Assembly (NCBI GenBank): GCA_030448265.1
Contig: JAUJNG010000004.1
Span: 193,541-257,540, forward strand
Source of the DNA: Abditibacterium sp.
Lineage (GTDB): Bacteria > Armatimonadota > Abditibacteriia > Abditibacteriales > Abditibacteriaceae
Direction of reading: 5' to 3'
Length of the DNA stretch: 64,000 nt
Numbering within the stretch: the first letter of the stretch is position 1; each line of letters begins with the position of its first letter. The notes below the pieces were generated by a model that saw only the letters and a list, made by a program, of their open reading frames with translations, searched no databases and was not told where the DNA came from. The translations under genes and the position numbers were made by a program. Positions 53,917 to 61,987 of this stretch are shown here, piece by piece.

Positions 53917-54009
53917 TACTTTATACACTCACTAAATAAAATCTCACTCGGACTCGTTCACTCGTCGCTGCGCGGGCCATTTTACCCCTTCGCGGCTCCC
54001 AAGCTTCTT

Positions 54010-54119
54010 CCTGAGCGGGCCACACCTCAAGAAAATCATTCCCTCGCGGCGAAACCGCGCCTCACCTGAGCGGGCCACACCTCAAGAAAATCATTCCCTC
54101 GCGGCGAAACCGCGCCTCA
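54010..54119. repeat. Tandem duplication, two 55-bp units
   Basis: Units 54010-54064 and 54065-54119 appear identical; each carries CTCGCGGCGAAACCGCG, a small hairpin. Lies in the 241-base gap (53917-54157) upstream of the RRM gene; the rest of that gap shows nothing clear. Confidence 0.9.
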
Positions 54120-54157
54120 GTGTAACAGCTATAAATTTTTTGCAACGGATTTATTTT

Positions 54158-54994
54158 TCACTGTGATGAAGGAGAAGATTCTTCACGGCGGCGCAAAGTG
54201 TGGCGGGCCACAAAGCGCACCTCGCGCGAACCAGGAAGATTTTCCAACTCGTGCAAAATCTCGTCGGGCGTCGCGTCATCGCGGCCAATTTCAAGAAGTT
54301 GGTCAAAACTGTAACCGCCATAAAGCGTTTTCAAACGCTCTGTTTCCGACAAACCACTTAAATCGAAATAAGAAGAGCGCCGCACACGCGGTTCGATTCT
54401 CTGATTGATACTAAACCAACGCTCCCGTTGGGGATGTTCCTCAATGGCTTTTTCGTAAGCGAGGCGCTTTTCGAGCGAAGAGGCAGAACAATGCCCTAAC
54501 GATTCCAGCATCCATTCGTGAGTTGGAAACCAGCGTAGCGCTTTTTCTAATTCTTCCAAAGTGCGATTGGACTCGGTGTAAAACGATTTTGCGAGCGTCA
54601 AAAGTGCCTCATCAACCAAAGGAGCCAACTTCCACATCACCGCGTCGTTTTGCCGCGAATGACCAAGCATCAAAATAACCCGCCGGTTGGGAGAATAGCG
54701 TTCGATTAAGTCCAGTGCGATTTCATCGGGCAGCGCATGATCGAGGCTTTCCAAAATGACCGTCCAAATCACCTCTTCGCATTTGTGCCCGCGCAGTTTC
54801 TGATGCAACTCCCGCAAAGTCGGCGCTAAAATCGAGCGAAAAACCGGACGGTAGCGCGAAAAAAAGGGCAAGTTTTCGATGGACTTTCGGAGTTCGTCCT
54901 CTTTCTTCCAACTTCCATAGCACCGATTCAGCGCCGGCGTTGGAACCTCCAAAATCCCGCGCGCCCAGTCTTCCAAACCTTTCAACTCAATCAT
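54158..54994 (-). CDS. Hypothetical helical-repeat protein
   Basis: 278 residues, mostly helical, acidic and basic residues alternating, with HEAT-like helices (VIWTVILESLDHALPDEIALDLIERY). No signal peptide, no catalytic motif recognised. GAGGGG before the ATG at 54994 supports this start, 8 bases after the leuA stop, so it is in the leuA operon. It may be an accessory gene that travelled there. Confidence 0.65.
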   Translation of the reverse strand: MIELKGLEDWARGILEVPTPALNRCYGSWKKEDELRKSIENLPFFSRYRPVFRSILAPTLRELHQKLRGHKCEEVIWTVILESLDHALPDEIALDLIERYSPNRRVILMLGHSRQNDAVMWKLAPLVDEALLTLAKSFYTESNRTLEELEKALRWFPTHEWMLESLGHCSASSLEKRLAYEKAIEEHPQRERWFSINQRIEPRVRRSSYFDLSGLSETERLKTLYGGYSFDQLLEIGRDDATPDEILHELENLPGSREVRFVARHTLRRREESSPSSQ

Positions 54995-55002
54995 GGCGCC
55001 CC

Positions 55003-56691
55003 TCAAATCGCGCGATTCAACGCGCTCAAAACCGCTTTAATCGAAGCGCGCTCAATCGAGGAATCCACGCCCGCGCCCCAGAACGTCGCGCCGCCTTTTT
55101 CCACCGCGACATAAGCCGCCGCCTGCGAACCCGCGCCGCTTCCCAGTGAGTGTTCCGCGTAAGATTTGAACGCGAAATCGCCGATTCCCACACTTCCCAG
55201 CGCGCTCACAAAAGCGTCAATTGGCCCGTTGCCGCGACCTTTGAGTTCCAGCATCTCGCTGTCGCGGCGGATTTTGGCGCTGATTTGCGTCAAATTTTCG
55301 TCTTCCTGCGAACGAAAAAATTCCAGAGATAGCGGCGACTTCCTTTCCAGATATTCGCGGCGAAACTCGCCGTAAATCTCTTCGGCGCCGATTTCTCGTC
55401 CCAGTTTGTCGGCGTAGGCGTTCATGATTTTGCCGAATTCGACGCGCATCGCTTTGGGCAAATCGAAACCGTAGTTTTGCTCCAACAAAAACGCCACGCC
55501 GCCCTTTCCGCTTTGCGAGTTGTAGCGAATAATCGCCTCGTAAGTGCGCCCGATGTCTTTCGGGTCAATGGGCAAATAGGGCACTTCCCAGACGCCATTG
55601 GGGTCTTGCGCCGCGAAACCTTTGTTGATGGCGTCCTGATGGCTGCCCGAAAACGCCGTAAAAGTCAAATCGCCCGCGTAGGGCGCGCGCGGCGGCACTT
55701 CCATGCGCGTGGTGCGCTCGTAAACCTCCCGAACGCGCGGCAAATCGGAAAAATCGAGTTTGGGGTCAACGCCCTGCGAAAATAGATTGAGCGCGACGGT
55801 GACGATATCGAGATTTCCGGTGCGCTCGCCGTTGCCAAACAGCGTGCCCTCGACACGCTGCGCGCCCGCCAAAAGCGCCAGTTCCGTCGCCGCGATGCCG
55901 GTGCCCCTGTCGTTGTGGGTGTGCAGCGAGAGTATCGCGCTGTCGTGGTTCGACAAATGGCGGCCAAACCACTCGATTTGGTCGGCGTGAATGTTGGGCG
56001 TTGAAGATTCGACCGTCGTGGGCAGATTGAGGATGATTTTGTTGTCCGGCGTCGGCTTCCACACGGCGGCGACCGCTTCGCAGACTTGCAGTGAAAATTC
56101 CAACTCGGTGAGAACGAACGATTCCGGCGAATACTCCATCACCCACTGCGTTTGCGGATTTTCGTCGGCAAGTTGGCGAATCAAACTCGCGCCGCGCACG
56201 GCGATTTCCTGAATTTCTTCTTTCGACATCCCGAACACGATTTTGCGCTGCGCCGGATTGGTCGAGTTATAAAGATGCACAATCGCGCGTTTTGCGCCTT
56301 GCAGGGCTTCAAAACTGCGCCTAATCAGTTCCTCGCGCGCCTGCACCAGAACCTGCACCGTCACATCGTCGGGAACCCGATTTTCGTCAATCAAACGGCG
56401 GCAAAAATCGAATTCGATTTGACTCGCCGAAGGAAAGCCGATTTCGATTTCCTTGAAACCGATTTCGACCAAAAGCTGGAACATTTCCAGCTTTTCCTCG
56501 ACGCTCATCGGAATGGCGAGCGCTTGATTGCCGTCGCGCAAATCCACGCTGCACCAGATGGGCGCTTCGGTTATTTGCTTGTCCGGCCAGGTGCGGTCGG
56601 GCAAATGAACGGGCGGAAAGGGCCGGTATTTTTGGTTGGGCGGAAGCTGCGCGCCCACCTTTTCGATTGAATTGTGTTGTGTTGTAGACAT
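55003..56691 (-). CDS. leuA: 2-isopropylmalate synthase
   Basis: 562 residues, the longer (LeuA2-like) form. It condenses acetyl-CoA with 2-ketoisovalerate, the first leucine-specific step. The HMGL-like TIM barrel has CSVDLRDGNQAL with the metal-binding Asp, SSTPNIHADQIEW, LSLHTHNDRGTG and GTLFGNGERTGN; a C-terminal regulatory domain begins near 440 and ends GAGVDSSIERASIKAVLSAL, where leucine feedback would act. The ribosome site is AGGAGG. Its first 18 codons and ribosome site are repeated in front of the small gene at 57183-57425. Confidence 0.94.
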   Translation of the reverse strand: MSTTQHNSIEKVGAQLPPNQKYRPFPPVHLPDRTWPDKQITEAPIWCSVDLRDGNQALAIPMSVEEKLEMFQLLVEIGFKEIEIGFPSASQIEFDFCRRLIDENRVPDDVTVQVLVQAREELIRRSFEALQGAKRAIVHLYNSTNPAQRKIVFGMSKEEIQEIAVRGASLIRQLADENPQTQWVMEYSPESFVLTELEFSLQVCEAVAAVWKPTPDNKIILNLPTTVESSTPNIHADQIEWFGRHLSNHDSAILSLHTHNDRGTGIAATELALLAGAQRVEGTLFGNGERTGNLDIVTVALNLFSQGVDPKLDFSDLPRVREVYERTTRMEVPPRAPYAGDLTFTAFSGSHQDAINKGFAAQDPNGVWEVPYLPIDPKDIGRTYEAIIRYNSQSGKGGVAFLLEQNYGFDLPKAMRVEFGKIMNAYADKLGREIGAEEIYGEFRREYLERKSPLSLEFFRSQEDENLTQISAKIRRDSEMLELKGRGNGPIDAFVSALGSVGIGDFAFKSYAEHSLGSGAGSQAAAYVAVEKGGATFWGAGVDSSIERASIKAVLSALNRAI

Positions 56692-56706
56692 CGCAAACCT
56701 CCTTTT
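56637..56706 (-). repeat. Leader repeat, leuA copy
   Basis: The segment AAAAGGAGGTTTGCGATGTC and, further in, GGCGCGCAGCTTCCGCCCA, covering ribosome site and first codons of leuA, also occurs at 57377-57440 with a divergent middle. Confidence 0.88.
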
Positions 56707-57179
56707 CAGGTTTTGTTTTTCGCTTTCCAGTATTCTCGGAATCCCCGCAGACGTTCGATGGACTCGCGGTCTTTACGGCGGTTGGCGGCTTCTTTGGAGC
56801 CGATAATATCGTCCAGGCTGCAAACGAAAAAGCCTTCGACTTCAACGCGGCGGCGCCAGGCGTCTTCAAAGGTTTCGATGCCGTCGGGCGCGAAAATCAA
56901 GTCCAAGTCGAACGGGCCGTTTTTGAGTTGGACAAAATCGCGCCCGCGCTCGATGTCACCTTGCTGCGCGGCGTCAATCTCAAATTCGAGTTCTCGAAGC
57001 GCCGCAACTAAGGCGCGCCCGTTTTCCGAAGATTTTTCGACGTAAACGTCGGCATCCTGCGTCGTGTCGGGATAACCCAGCAGAATCGCGCCCGATTTGC
57101 CGATGAACAAATACCGAACGCCGTGTTTGGCGAACGCATCACGGATTTCTTCGGCTTGCCGGTATTCAAAAGTCGCCAT
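56706..57179 (-). CDS. Nucleotidyltransferase-like protein (DUF6036-type)
   Basis: 157 residues. FIGKSGAILLGYPDTTQDADVYV carries the G-S/G...D-x-D signature of minimal nucleotidyltransferases (DADVYV), with FDLDLIF supplying a third Asp. Such proteins resemble AbiEii-type or MNT toxins. The small gene 57183-57425 begins just upstream (3-base gap), a pairing typical of two-gene modules. Both sit between the original leuA promoter region and leuA. Confidence 0.8.
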   Translation of the reverse strand: MATFEYRQAEEIRDAFAKHGVRYLFIGKSGAILLGYPDTTQDADVYVEKSSENGRALVAALRELEFEIDAAQQGDIERGRDFVQLKNGPFDLDLIFAPDGIETFEDAWRRRVEVEGFFVCSLDDIIGSKEAANRRKDRESIERLRGFREYWKAKNKT

Positions 57180-57182
57180 TTC

Positions 57183-57425
57183 TCACTTCCGGCTATATCC
57201 CAACCATTCCGGCAAATTGTCCTCGCACCATTGCCGGTAGTCTTCCATCGTCTCAAACGAGCGATATTTCGCATCATCTAAAACCGGCTTATAAGTTTTG
57301 ATAAATGCGTATTTCCAGCGTTGCTCGAGCGGGCGCCGCGCCGCCGCTTCAAACTCGGCGAGCCATTCGGGATTGATGGGCGGAAGCTGCGCGCCTTTTT
57401 CTTCATTTTCTTGAGTTGTTGACAT
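57183..57425 (-). CDS. Small hypothetical protein with leuA-like N-terminus
   Basis: 80 residues. The first 16 residues (MSTTQENEEKGAQLPP) copy the start of LeuA, including ribosome site and codons. The rest (KYAFIKTYKPVLDDAKYRSFETME and YRQWCEDNLPEWLGYSRK) is unrelated to LeuA and probably the original small partner of the nucleotidyltransferase. This looks like a leader captured by recombination. It could be an antitoxin-like partner. Confidence 0.78.
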   Translation of the reverse strand: MSTTQENEEKGAQLPPINPEWLAEFEAAARRPLEQRWKYAFIKTYKPVLDDAKYRSFETMEDYRQWCEDNLPEWLGYSRK

Positions 57426-57440
57426 CGCAAACCTCCTTTT
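57377..57440 (-). repeat. Leader repeat, small-gene copy
   Basis: Matches 56637-56706 at both ends, with a shorter and divergent middle; includes ribosome site AAGGAGG and the start codon of the 80-residue gene. Confidence 0.88.
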
Positions 57441-57451
57441 GCGCTTTGATT

Positions 57452-57658
57452 TTAGCGACGGGAACGCAAACAAAGCAGAATGAGGAAGGTAATCGTCAGA
57501 CCGCCTCCGATCAGTCGGGCCGGAATCTGCCAATCCCCATTGAATGAACGACTGTGAATATCGAATAATGAAACCGCGCTAAGCAATCCCAGCGCAATGC
57601 ACCCCGAAGAAAACACGGTCATCACGACGGGGCCACAGCCCATTTGTCGAGGTGTCAT
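57452..57658 (-). CDS. Small membrane protein
   Basis: 68 residues with two hydrophobic helices (VVMTVFSSGCIALGLLSAV and IGGGLTITFLILLCL). A longer start at 57733 would begin inside the inverted repeat 57703-57806, so the ATG at 57658 is preferred, without much evidence from the ribosome site. Function unknown. It precedes the leader-repeat gene by 26 bases. Confidence 0.5.
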   Translation of the reverse strand: MTPRQMGCGPVVMTVFSSGCIALGLLSAVSLFDIHSRSFNGDWQIPARLIGGGLTITFLILLCLRSRR

Positions 57659-57702
57659 TTTGACATCCGCAATCCCCAGAGCCTTGCGGGGCGCCTCCTC
57701 TG

Positions 57703-57806
57703 AATTAGCCACAGATGACACAGATGGATTCACAGATGAACACAGATGTTTTGAAAAAGAAATCTGTGTTCATCTGTGAATCCATCTGTGTCATCTGTGG
57801 CTAATT
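57703..57806. repeat. Inverted repeat, perfect 45-bp arms
   Basis: Arms 57703-57747 and 57762-57806 (AATTAGCCACAGATGACACA... and complement) with a 14-base loop. Ends 2 bases from the ilvC stop (57808). Uses the CACAGATG word, related to hairpins at 32667 and 61900. Confidence 0.94.
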
Positions 57807-57807
57807 T

Positions 57808-58803
57808 TCACGCTTTATCTTTCATCCACGACATATCGCCGCGCAGTTTCTCGCCGACTTTTTCGATCTGGTGATTTTTATCCGCTTCGAGTTTGGAATC
57901 GAAATTATGCCGTCCCTCGGCGTTTTCCTTCATCCATTCGCGCGCGAACTGGCCGGACTGAATCTCGCCCAGCACCTTTTTCATCTCTTCCTTGGTCGCG
58001 GGCGTGATGATGCGGCGTCCCACATTCACATCGCCCCATTTGGCGGTGTCGGAAATCGCGGCGCGCATTCCGGTGATGCCTTTTTCATACATCAAGTCCA
58101 CGATGAGTTTCATCTCGTGCAGACACTCGAAATACGCCATTTCCGGCGCGTAACCGGCCTCGACGAGCGTTTCGAATCCGGCGCGAATCAGTTCGCTCGC
58201 GCCGCCGCACAAAACCGCCTGTTCGCCGAACAAATCCGACTCGGTTTCTTCCTTGAAACTGGTTTCGTAAACCGCCGCGCGCGTCGCGCCCAGACCTTTG
58301 GCGTAGGCCAGACCAATCTGGCGCGCATTACCGGTCGCGTCCTGATGAAGCGCAATCAAGGCCGGAACGCCTTTGCCTTCCTCGAACTGGCGGCGCACGA
58401 ACGGGCCTGGGCCTTTGGGCGCGACCATCAAAACGTCGATATCGGAATCGGGCTTGATGAAGCCGTAATGGATGTTGAAACCGTGCGAAAACAGCATCGC
58501 TTTTCCCCGCGTGAGGAACTGCTTGACCTGTTTTTCGTAGATTTCGGCCTGCAAATGGTCTTGGGCCAGAATCTGGATCACGTCGGCGCGCTGGGCGGCT
58601 TCTTCGGTCGAAACCACTTCCATGCCTTCGGACTGCGCCAGATCGAACGATTTCCCAGGCCGCGCGCCGATGATGACGTTGATGCCCGAATCGCGCAGAC
58701 AGAGCGACTGCCCGCGTCCCTGCGAACCGTAGCCGATCACGGCCACGGTTTTGCCTTCCAAAACGCCCAGATCGGCGTCGCTGTCGTAGTAAATGTTTGG
58801 CAT
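57808..58803 (-). CDS. ilvC: Ketol-acid reductoisomerase
   Basis: 331 residues, class I length. It converts acetolactate to dihydroxy-isovalerate with Mg and NAD(P)H in valine/leucine/isoleucine synthesis. NAD(P) motif [12 protein letters not shown] (24-35), then APKGPG, and the C-terminal knotted domain with the metal-binding glutamates ([31 protein letters not shown]). It starts 3 bases after a small membrane protein gene and shares its leader. Confidence 0.96.
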   Translation of the reverse strand: MPNIYYDSDADLGVLEGKTVAVIGYGSQGRGQSLCLRDSGINVIIGARPGKSFDLAQSEGMEVVSTEEAAQRADVIQILAQDHLQAEIYEKQVKQFLTRGKAMLFSHGFNIHYGFIKPDSDIDVLMVAPKGPGPFVRRQFEEGKGVPALIALHQDATGNARQIGLAYAKGLGATRAAVYETSFKEETESDLFGEQAVLCGGASELIRAGFETLVEAGYAPEMAYFECLHEMKLIVDLMYEKGITGMRAAISDTAKWGDVNVGRRIITPATKEEMKKVLGEIQSGQFAREWMKENAEGRHNFDSKLEADKNHQIEKVGEKLRGDMSWMKDKA

Positions 58804-58806
58804 TCT

Positions 58807-59130
58807 CTAATTCTCCTCTTTTTTGGGCGCCGTCACGCGATTCCAGACCAGGCCCAGAACCGCGCCCAGCGCGACGAAAACAACGATTTCCAATCCCAGA
58901 ACCCACACTTTATCGAGTCCGAAATAACCGCTTTGCGGATCGTAGCGCGTGAGCCATTTGTGCCCCTGCCACAACACCCAAACCAATGGCCCACAAAGCG
59001 CGGCGATTAAACCGCGAACCCGCGCCGCCCAGAAACCCGCCGCCGCGCCAATCAAAGTCAGCGCGATTGCGGCCAGAAGCACCAATAAATCGGCCTGCTG
59101 GGGCGAAATGAGTTCTTGCAAGGGCGACAT
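58807..59130 (-). CDS. Small three-helix membrane protein upstream of ilvC
   Basis: 107 residues with three hydrophobic helices (LLVLLAAIALTLIGAAAGFW, LIAALCGPLVWVLW, VLGLEIVVFVALGAVLGLVW). No family recognised. The first gene of the ilvC operon; its ATG lies 18 bases after the terminator-like hairpin at 59148-59182. Confidence 0.65.
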   Translation of the reverse strand: MSPLQELISPQQADLLVLLAAIALTLIGAAAGFWAARVRGLIAALCGPLVWVLWQGHKWLTRYDPQSGYFGLDKVWVLGLEIVVFVALGAVLGLVWNRVTAPKKEEN

Positions 59131-59147
59131 AGATTGGAACCGGCAAC

Positions 59148-59182
59148 AAAAAACTCCCGCCCTTGGTTTCGGGGCGAGAGTT
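59148..59182 (-). terminator. Terminator-like hairpin in the leader of the ilvC operon (possible attenuator)
   Basis: On the minus strand AACTCTCGCCCC / GGGCGGGAGTT with a small loop, then TTTTTT. It lies between a good sigma-70 promoter (59221-59250) and the first ATG (59130), the place for attenuation. It could instead end an upstream short transcript. Confidence 0.7.
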
Positions 59183-59220
59183 GGGCGAAGGTCTCACTTT
59201 GGACTGGGATTATCGCGCCC

Positions 59221-59250
59221 AGTATGAAACGGCGCGGCGTCGGGTGTCAA
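59221..59250 (-). promoter_or_regulatory. Sigma-70 promoter of the ilvC operon
   Basis: TTGACA at 59250-59245 and CATACT at 59226-59221, 18 bases apart. An inverted repeat ACTGGG-N9-CCCAGT (59203-59223) overlaps the -10 and start site and could be an operator. Confidence 0.65.
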
Positions 59251-59294
59251 CCGAAATCGCGCGGGCGTGGCGCGAGGCGCGCCAATTTCGGCCT

Positions 59295-59445
59295 CATCGG
59301 GTTCCCGCTCACGGCAAAAATTCGAAGTTATGACGCCATCGGGTTCCCGCTCACGGCAAAACTTCGAAATTATGGCCCATCAGGTTCCCGCTCGCGGCAA
59401 AACTTCGAAATTACGGCGCCATCGGGTTCCCGATGAGAGCAAAAC
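59295..59445. repeat. Tandem repeat, 41-42 bp units, about 3.5 copies
   Basis: Units begin near 59295, 59337, 59378 and 59420 with CATCGGGTTCCCGCTCACGG, each followed by CAAAA and TTCGAA. Units are adjacent with no spacers, so not CRISPR. They occupy the 59251-59575 gap upstream of the ilvC promoter; no gene seen there. Confidence 0.85.
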
Positions 59446-59575
59446 CCCGTCGGCGAGGCGCAAAACGGCTGTTTTTCGAGGCGAGACGAGGGCAAATCAG
59501 GCGCATCGGGAGCCTGGGGAAGGTTTCCACGCGGATTCAACATGGGGAGTCTGTGCAGCGTGAAGACCGCGCCCC

Positions 59576-60289
59576 TTACTGGCTGACGATCATGCGGAAC
59601 AAACGTCCGATGGGTTCGAGGCGCGGGAAACCATCGGCGCGCACCACGATAGCTCGCGTGGGGCCTTGCGTGACCAGCGCCCAACTGCGCGGCACATCGA
59701 AAACCCAGATCGAAATCGTGGTGTCGCCGCCACGATCATCGTCGAGGTCGCCGCCTTTAAACGTGAGTTGACGGCTGCCGCCCTGGGCGCGGAACAATTT
59801 CGCGTAAAACTCCTGCACGTCCACTCTTTTGGGTCGCTCTGGCCTCGGCGGGAAAGGATTAAAACCTTCCATTGTCATTGGAGTTTTTGGCGGGCTTGCG
59901 GCTCTGGCGCGCGCCGCATCTTGCAGCTTTTCCATTTTGAGAAAGTTGAACGACTGCGCGCGCAAAAACTGGATATCGCGCACCATGAGCATCAAATCGG
60001 CATCGGTAAAAAGCTGAGCCGCTTTGTTCTCGGCGACGGTCATGCCGCGCGCCACCGATTGAACCACGCCCAGCAAATCGCGCTGCGTGCCGACAAATTC
60101 AAACTCGACCGGCACTTGAGGCAGCGCAACAATCGGCAGCGCATTCAGCTTCCAAACCGGTTGAGCAGGGGGTTTGGAAGCCGGAACGCCCTTTTGAGGC
60201 GCGGAAGTTTGTGCGTGCGAAATTTGAACTGGCGCGGCGCCCAGCAAGACAAAACCACAGAACAAAGTTTGCAAACGGAGTCGATTCAT
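59576..60289 (-). CDS. Secreted hypothetical protein
   Basis: 237 residues with a signal peptide (LQTLFCGFVLLGAAPVQISHAQ). A Pro/Lys-rich linker (QKGVPASKPPAQPVWKL) is followed by a beta/alpha region whose central part (LPQVPVEFEFVGTQRDLLGVVQSVARGMTV) looks like a secretin/TonB short N-terminal-type domain, but this is a weak impression. No other motif recognised. Its gene ends the minus-strand group of the phosphoesterase. Confidence 0.6.
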   Translation of the reverse strand: MNRLRLQTLFCGFVLLGAAPVQISHAQTSAPQKGVPASKPPAQPVWKLNALPIVALPQVPVEFEFVGTQRDLLGVVQSVARGMTVAENKAAQLFTDADLMLMVRDIQFLRAQSFNFLKMEKLQDAARARAASPPKTPMTMEGFNPFPPRPERPKRVDVQEFYAKLFRAQGGSRQLTFKGGDLDDDRGGDTTISIWVFDVPRSWALVTQGPTRAIVVRADGFPRLEPIGRLFRMIVSQ

Positions 60290-60299
60290 AGCCAATATT

Positions 60300-61160
60300 T
60301 TACCGCCGTTTTTCCCTGGCGCGCTTCAAAGTAAAAACCGCGATTTCGGGCCGCGCTCCACATCGCATCGGCAAATGAACCGTTCCCGCGCCGCGCGAAA
60401 CGTAAAGCTGCGCCCGCTCCAGTCGATAAAACCCGTCGAGATAGAAACTGCGGCCCAGATCAACCGGAAAAGCGCGCATCTGCGAACCGCGCAAGCGCAC
60501 TTGTCCGGCGTGGGTGTGGCCGCTCAAAATCAAGGCGTTTCGCGCCGAAAGCAGCATCGCAGCGCGCGGGTTGTGATTGAGAATCAACTGCGCTTCATCG
60601 TGTTTGATGCCGGCGAAAGCGGCGCGAAAATCGGGATATCCGGCGCGCAAATCATCGAGTCCGGCGACGACGAGGCCGTTTTCCAATCGAACCGCGCGAT
60701 TCCGCAGAGTTTCGATGCCATTTTTCGCTAAAACCTCGGCGACGGGCGCGAACGAGCCGTTCCACAGGTCGTGATTGCCTGAAACGGCCCAGATTCCCAG
60801 AGGCGGACGCAAAGCGCCGATTTCGCGCGCGACTTGCGCGACGTATTCCATGATGGGACGCGCCCAGTAGCGCGCGAAGGTGAAACGCGAATAGGAATCG
60901 CGGCGCGAGACTAAATCGCCGGTGAGCGCGATTAGATCGGGGTTTTCAGCACGGCACGCGGCGAGGATGCGGCGCAACAGCGCGCGGGGCATGATGGCTC
61001 CGGCGTGCAAATCGGAAATTTGCAGAACGCGCAGATTTTCGGCTTCGACGGGCAGGTTTGGGAGATGGACATCGAAGCGGCGAATGTCGAGGCGCCAGGG
61101 TTCGATGAGGGCGTAAAGCAGCGCCGCGCCGCCGAGGGCGAGAAGTGGGCGCGATTTCAT
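60300..61160 (-). CDS. Calcineurin-like metallophosphoesterase
   Basis: 286 residues. Metal-binding motifs in order: ISDLHAG, TGDLVSRRD, SGNHD and LSGHTHAGQ. One N-terminal hydrophobic helix (PLLALGGAALLYALI) suggests membrane attachment, as in the YaeI/LpxH-like group. It cleaves phosphoesters, perhaps in lipid or wall metabolism. ATG at 61160 begins the anchor; 18 bases from the upstream gene's stop. Confidence 0.9.
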   Translation of the reverse strand: MKSRPLLALGGAALLYALIEPWRLDIRRFDVHLPNLPVEAENLRVLQISDLHAGAIMPRALLRRILAACRAENPDLIALTGDLVSRRDSYSRFTFARYWARPIMEYVAQVAREIGALRPPLGIWAVSGNHDLWNGSFAPVAEVLAKNGIETLRNRAVRLENGLVVAGLDDLRAGYPDFRAAFAGIKHDEAQLILNHNPRAAMLLSARNALILSGHTHAGQVRLRGSQMRAFPVDLGRSFYLDGFYRLERAQLYVSRGAGTVHLPMRCGARPEIAVFTLKRAREKRR

Positions 61161-61177
61161 GGGATTGGGCAGCGACT

Positions 61178-61882
61178 TTAGTCGCTGGCGCGCACAAACG
61201 CTTCCATCAAGCGCCGCGTCGCGTTGGAATCGGGCGCGCGTTCGGGATGCCACTGCACGCCCACGAAAAAATGGTCGAGCTTCCATTCAATCGCTTCAAT
61301 CACGCCATCGGGCGCCGTGGCGCAGACCTGAGCGTCGGGCGCGGGGCGCGAAGTCGCTTGATGATGGTAGCTGGGCGCCGGAAATTCTTCTTCGCCGATA
61401 AATTTGTAAAGCTGCGATTCGCGGTTCAGACGCACTAAATGCTCGTTGCCATCGACGTGAACGACGGGATTTTCGCGCTGGGGCAGTTGAAATTCGATGT
61501 CCTGAATCAGCGCGCCGCCGCGAAAGACGTTGAGGAACTGGCAGCCGTAGCAAATGCCCAGAACCGGCTTTTTGTGTTCCAAGAACGCCGCCACGACTTC
61601 GTTTTCAAACTTCGGGCGGCGCTCCGCAACCAAATCAAGGCCCGCGCCCTCGATTGGGGCTTCGCCATACCAACTCGGCGGCAAATCGGCGCCGCCCGCC
61701 AGAATCACGCCATCGAAATCGCGCGCCGCGAGATGGGCACGGTGGCTCCATTCGTCCAGAAAAAGCGCCTCGATGCTCGCGCCCGCGTTGCGAACGGCGG
61801 CGAAGTATTTTTCGAGACGCAAAAGGTCTTTTTCTTCGGTGGGAGGCGTTGCGTAGGGCACCGTGAGCGCGATTCTTTTCAT
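61178..61882 (-). CDS. Class I glutamine amidotransferase-like protein (peptidase C26)
   Basis: 234 residues. Nucleophile elbow GICYGCQFLN with catalytic Cys, ILAGGADLPP oxyanion region, and GVQWHPE with His and Glu. Family C26 includes gamma-glutamyl-GABA hydrolase PuuD and glutamine amidotransferase-like hydrolases. A stand-alone domain such as this usually hydrolyses gamma-glutamyl amides. Substrate not shown. Downstream of ftsZ and upstream of the phosphoesterase in one direction. Confidence 0.88.
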   Translation of the reverse strand: MKRIALTVPYATPPTEEKDLLRLEKYFAAVRNAGASIEALFLDEWSHRAHLAARDFDGVILAGGADLPPSWYGEAPIEGAGLDLVAERRPKFENEVVAAFLEHKKPVLGICYGCQFLNVFRGGALIQDIEFQLPQRENPVVHVDGNEHLVRLNRESQLYKFIGEEEFPAPSYHHQATSRPAPDAQVCATAPDGVIEAIEWKLDHFFVGVQWHPERAPDSNATRRLMEAFVRASD

Positions 61883-61899
61883 GGCATTCTAAAATAAAA

Positions 61900-61976
61900 A
61901 ACCACAGAGACACGGAGACACAGAGATTTTTTAGGTCAAAACCCTCTTTTCTCTGTGTCTCCGTGTCTCTGTGGTT
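61900..61976. repeat. Inverted repeat, perfect 27-bp arms
   Basis: AACCACAGAGACACGGAGAC... at 61900-61926 and its exact complement at 61950-61976. Lies 12 bases from the ftsZ stop, before the amidotransferase start. Confidence 0.94.
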
Positions 61977-61987
61977 AATTTTCGAAG

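Noticed and set aside
59295..59445. CRISPR array
   Set aside because: Units are 41-42 bases long, directly adjacent, with no unique spacers and no cas genes nearby.
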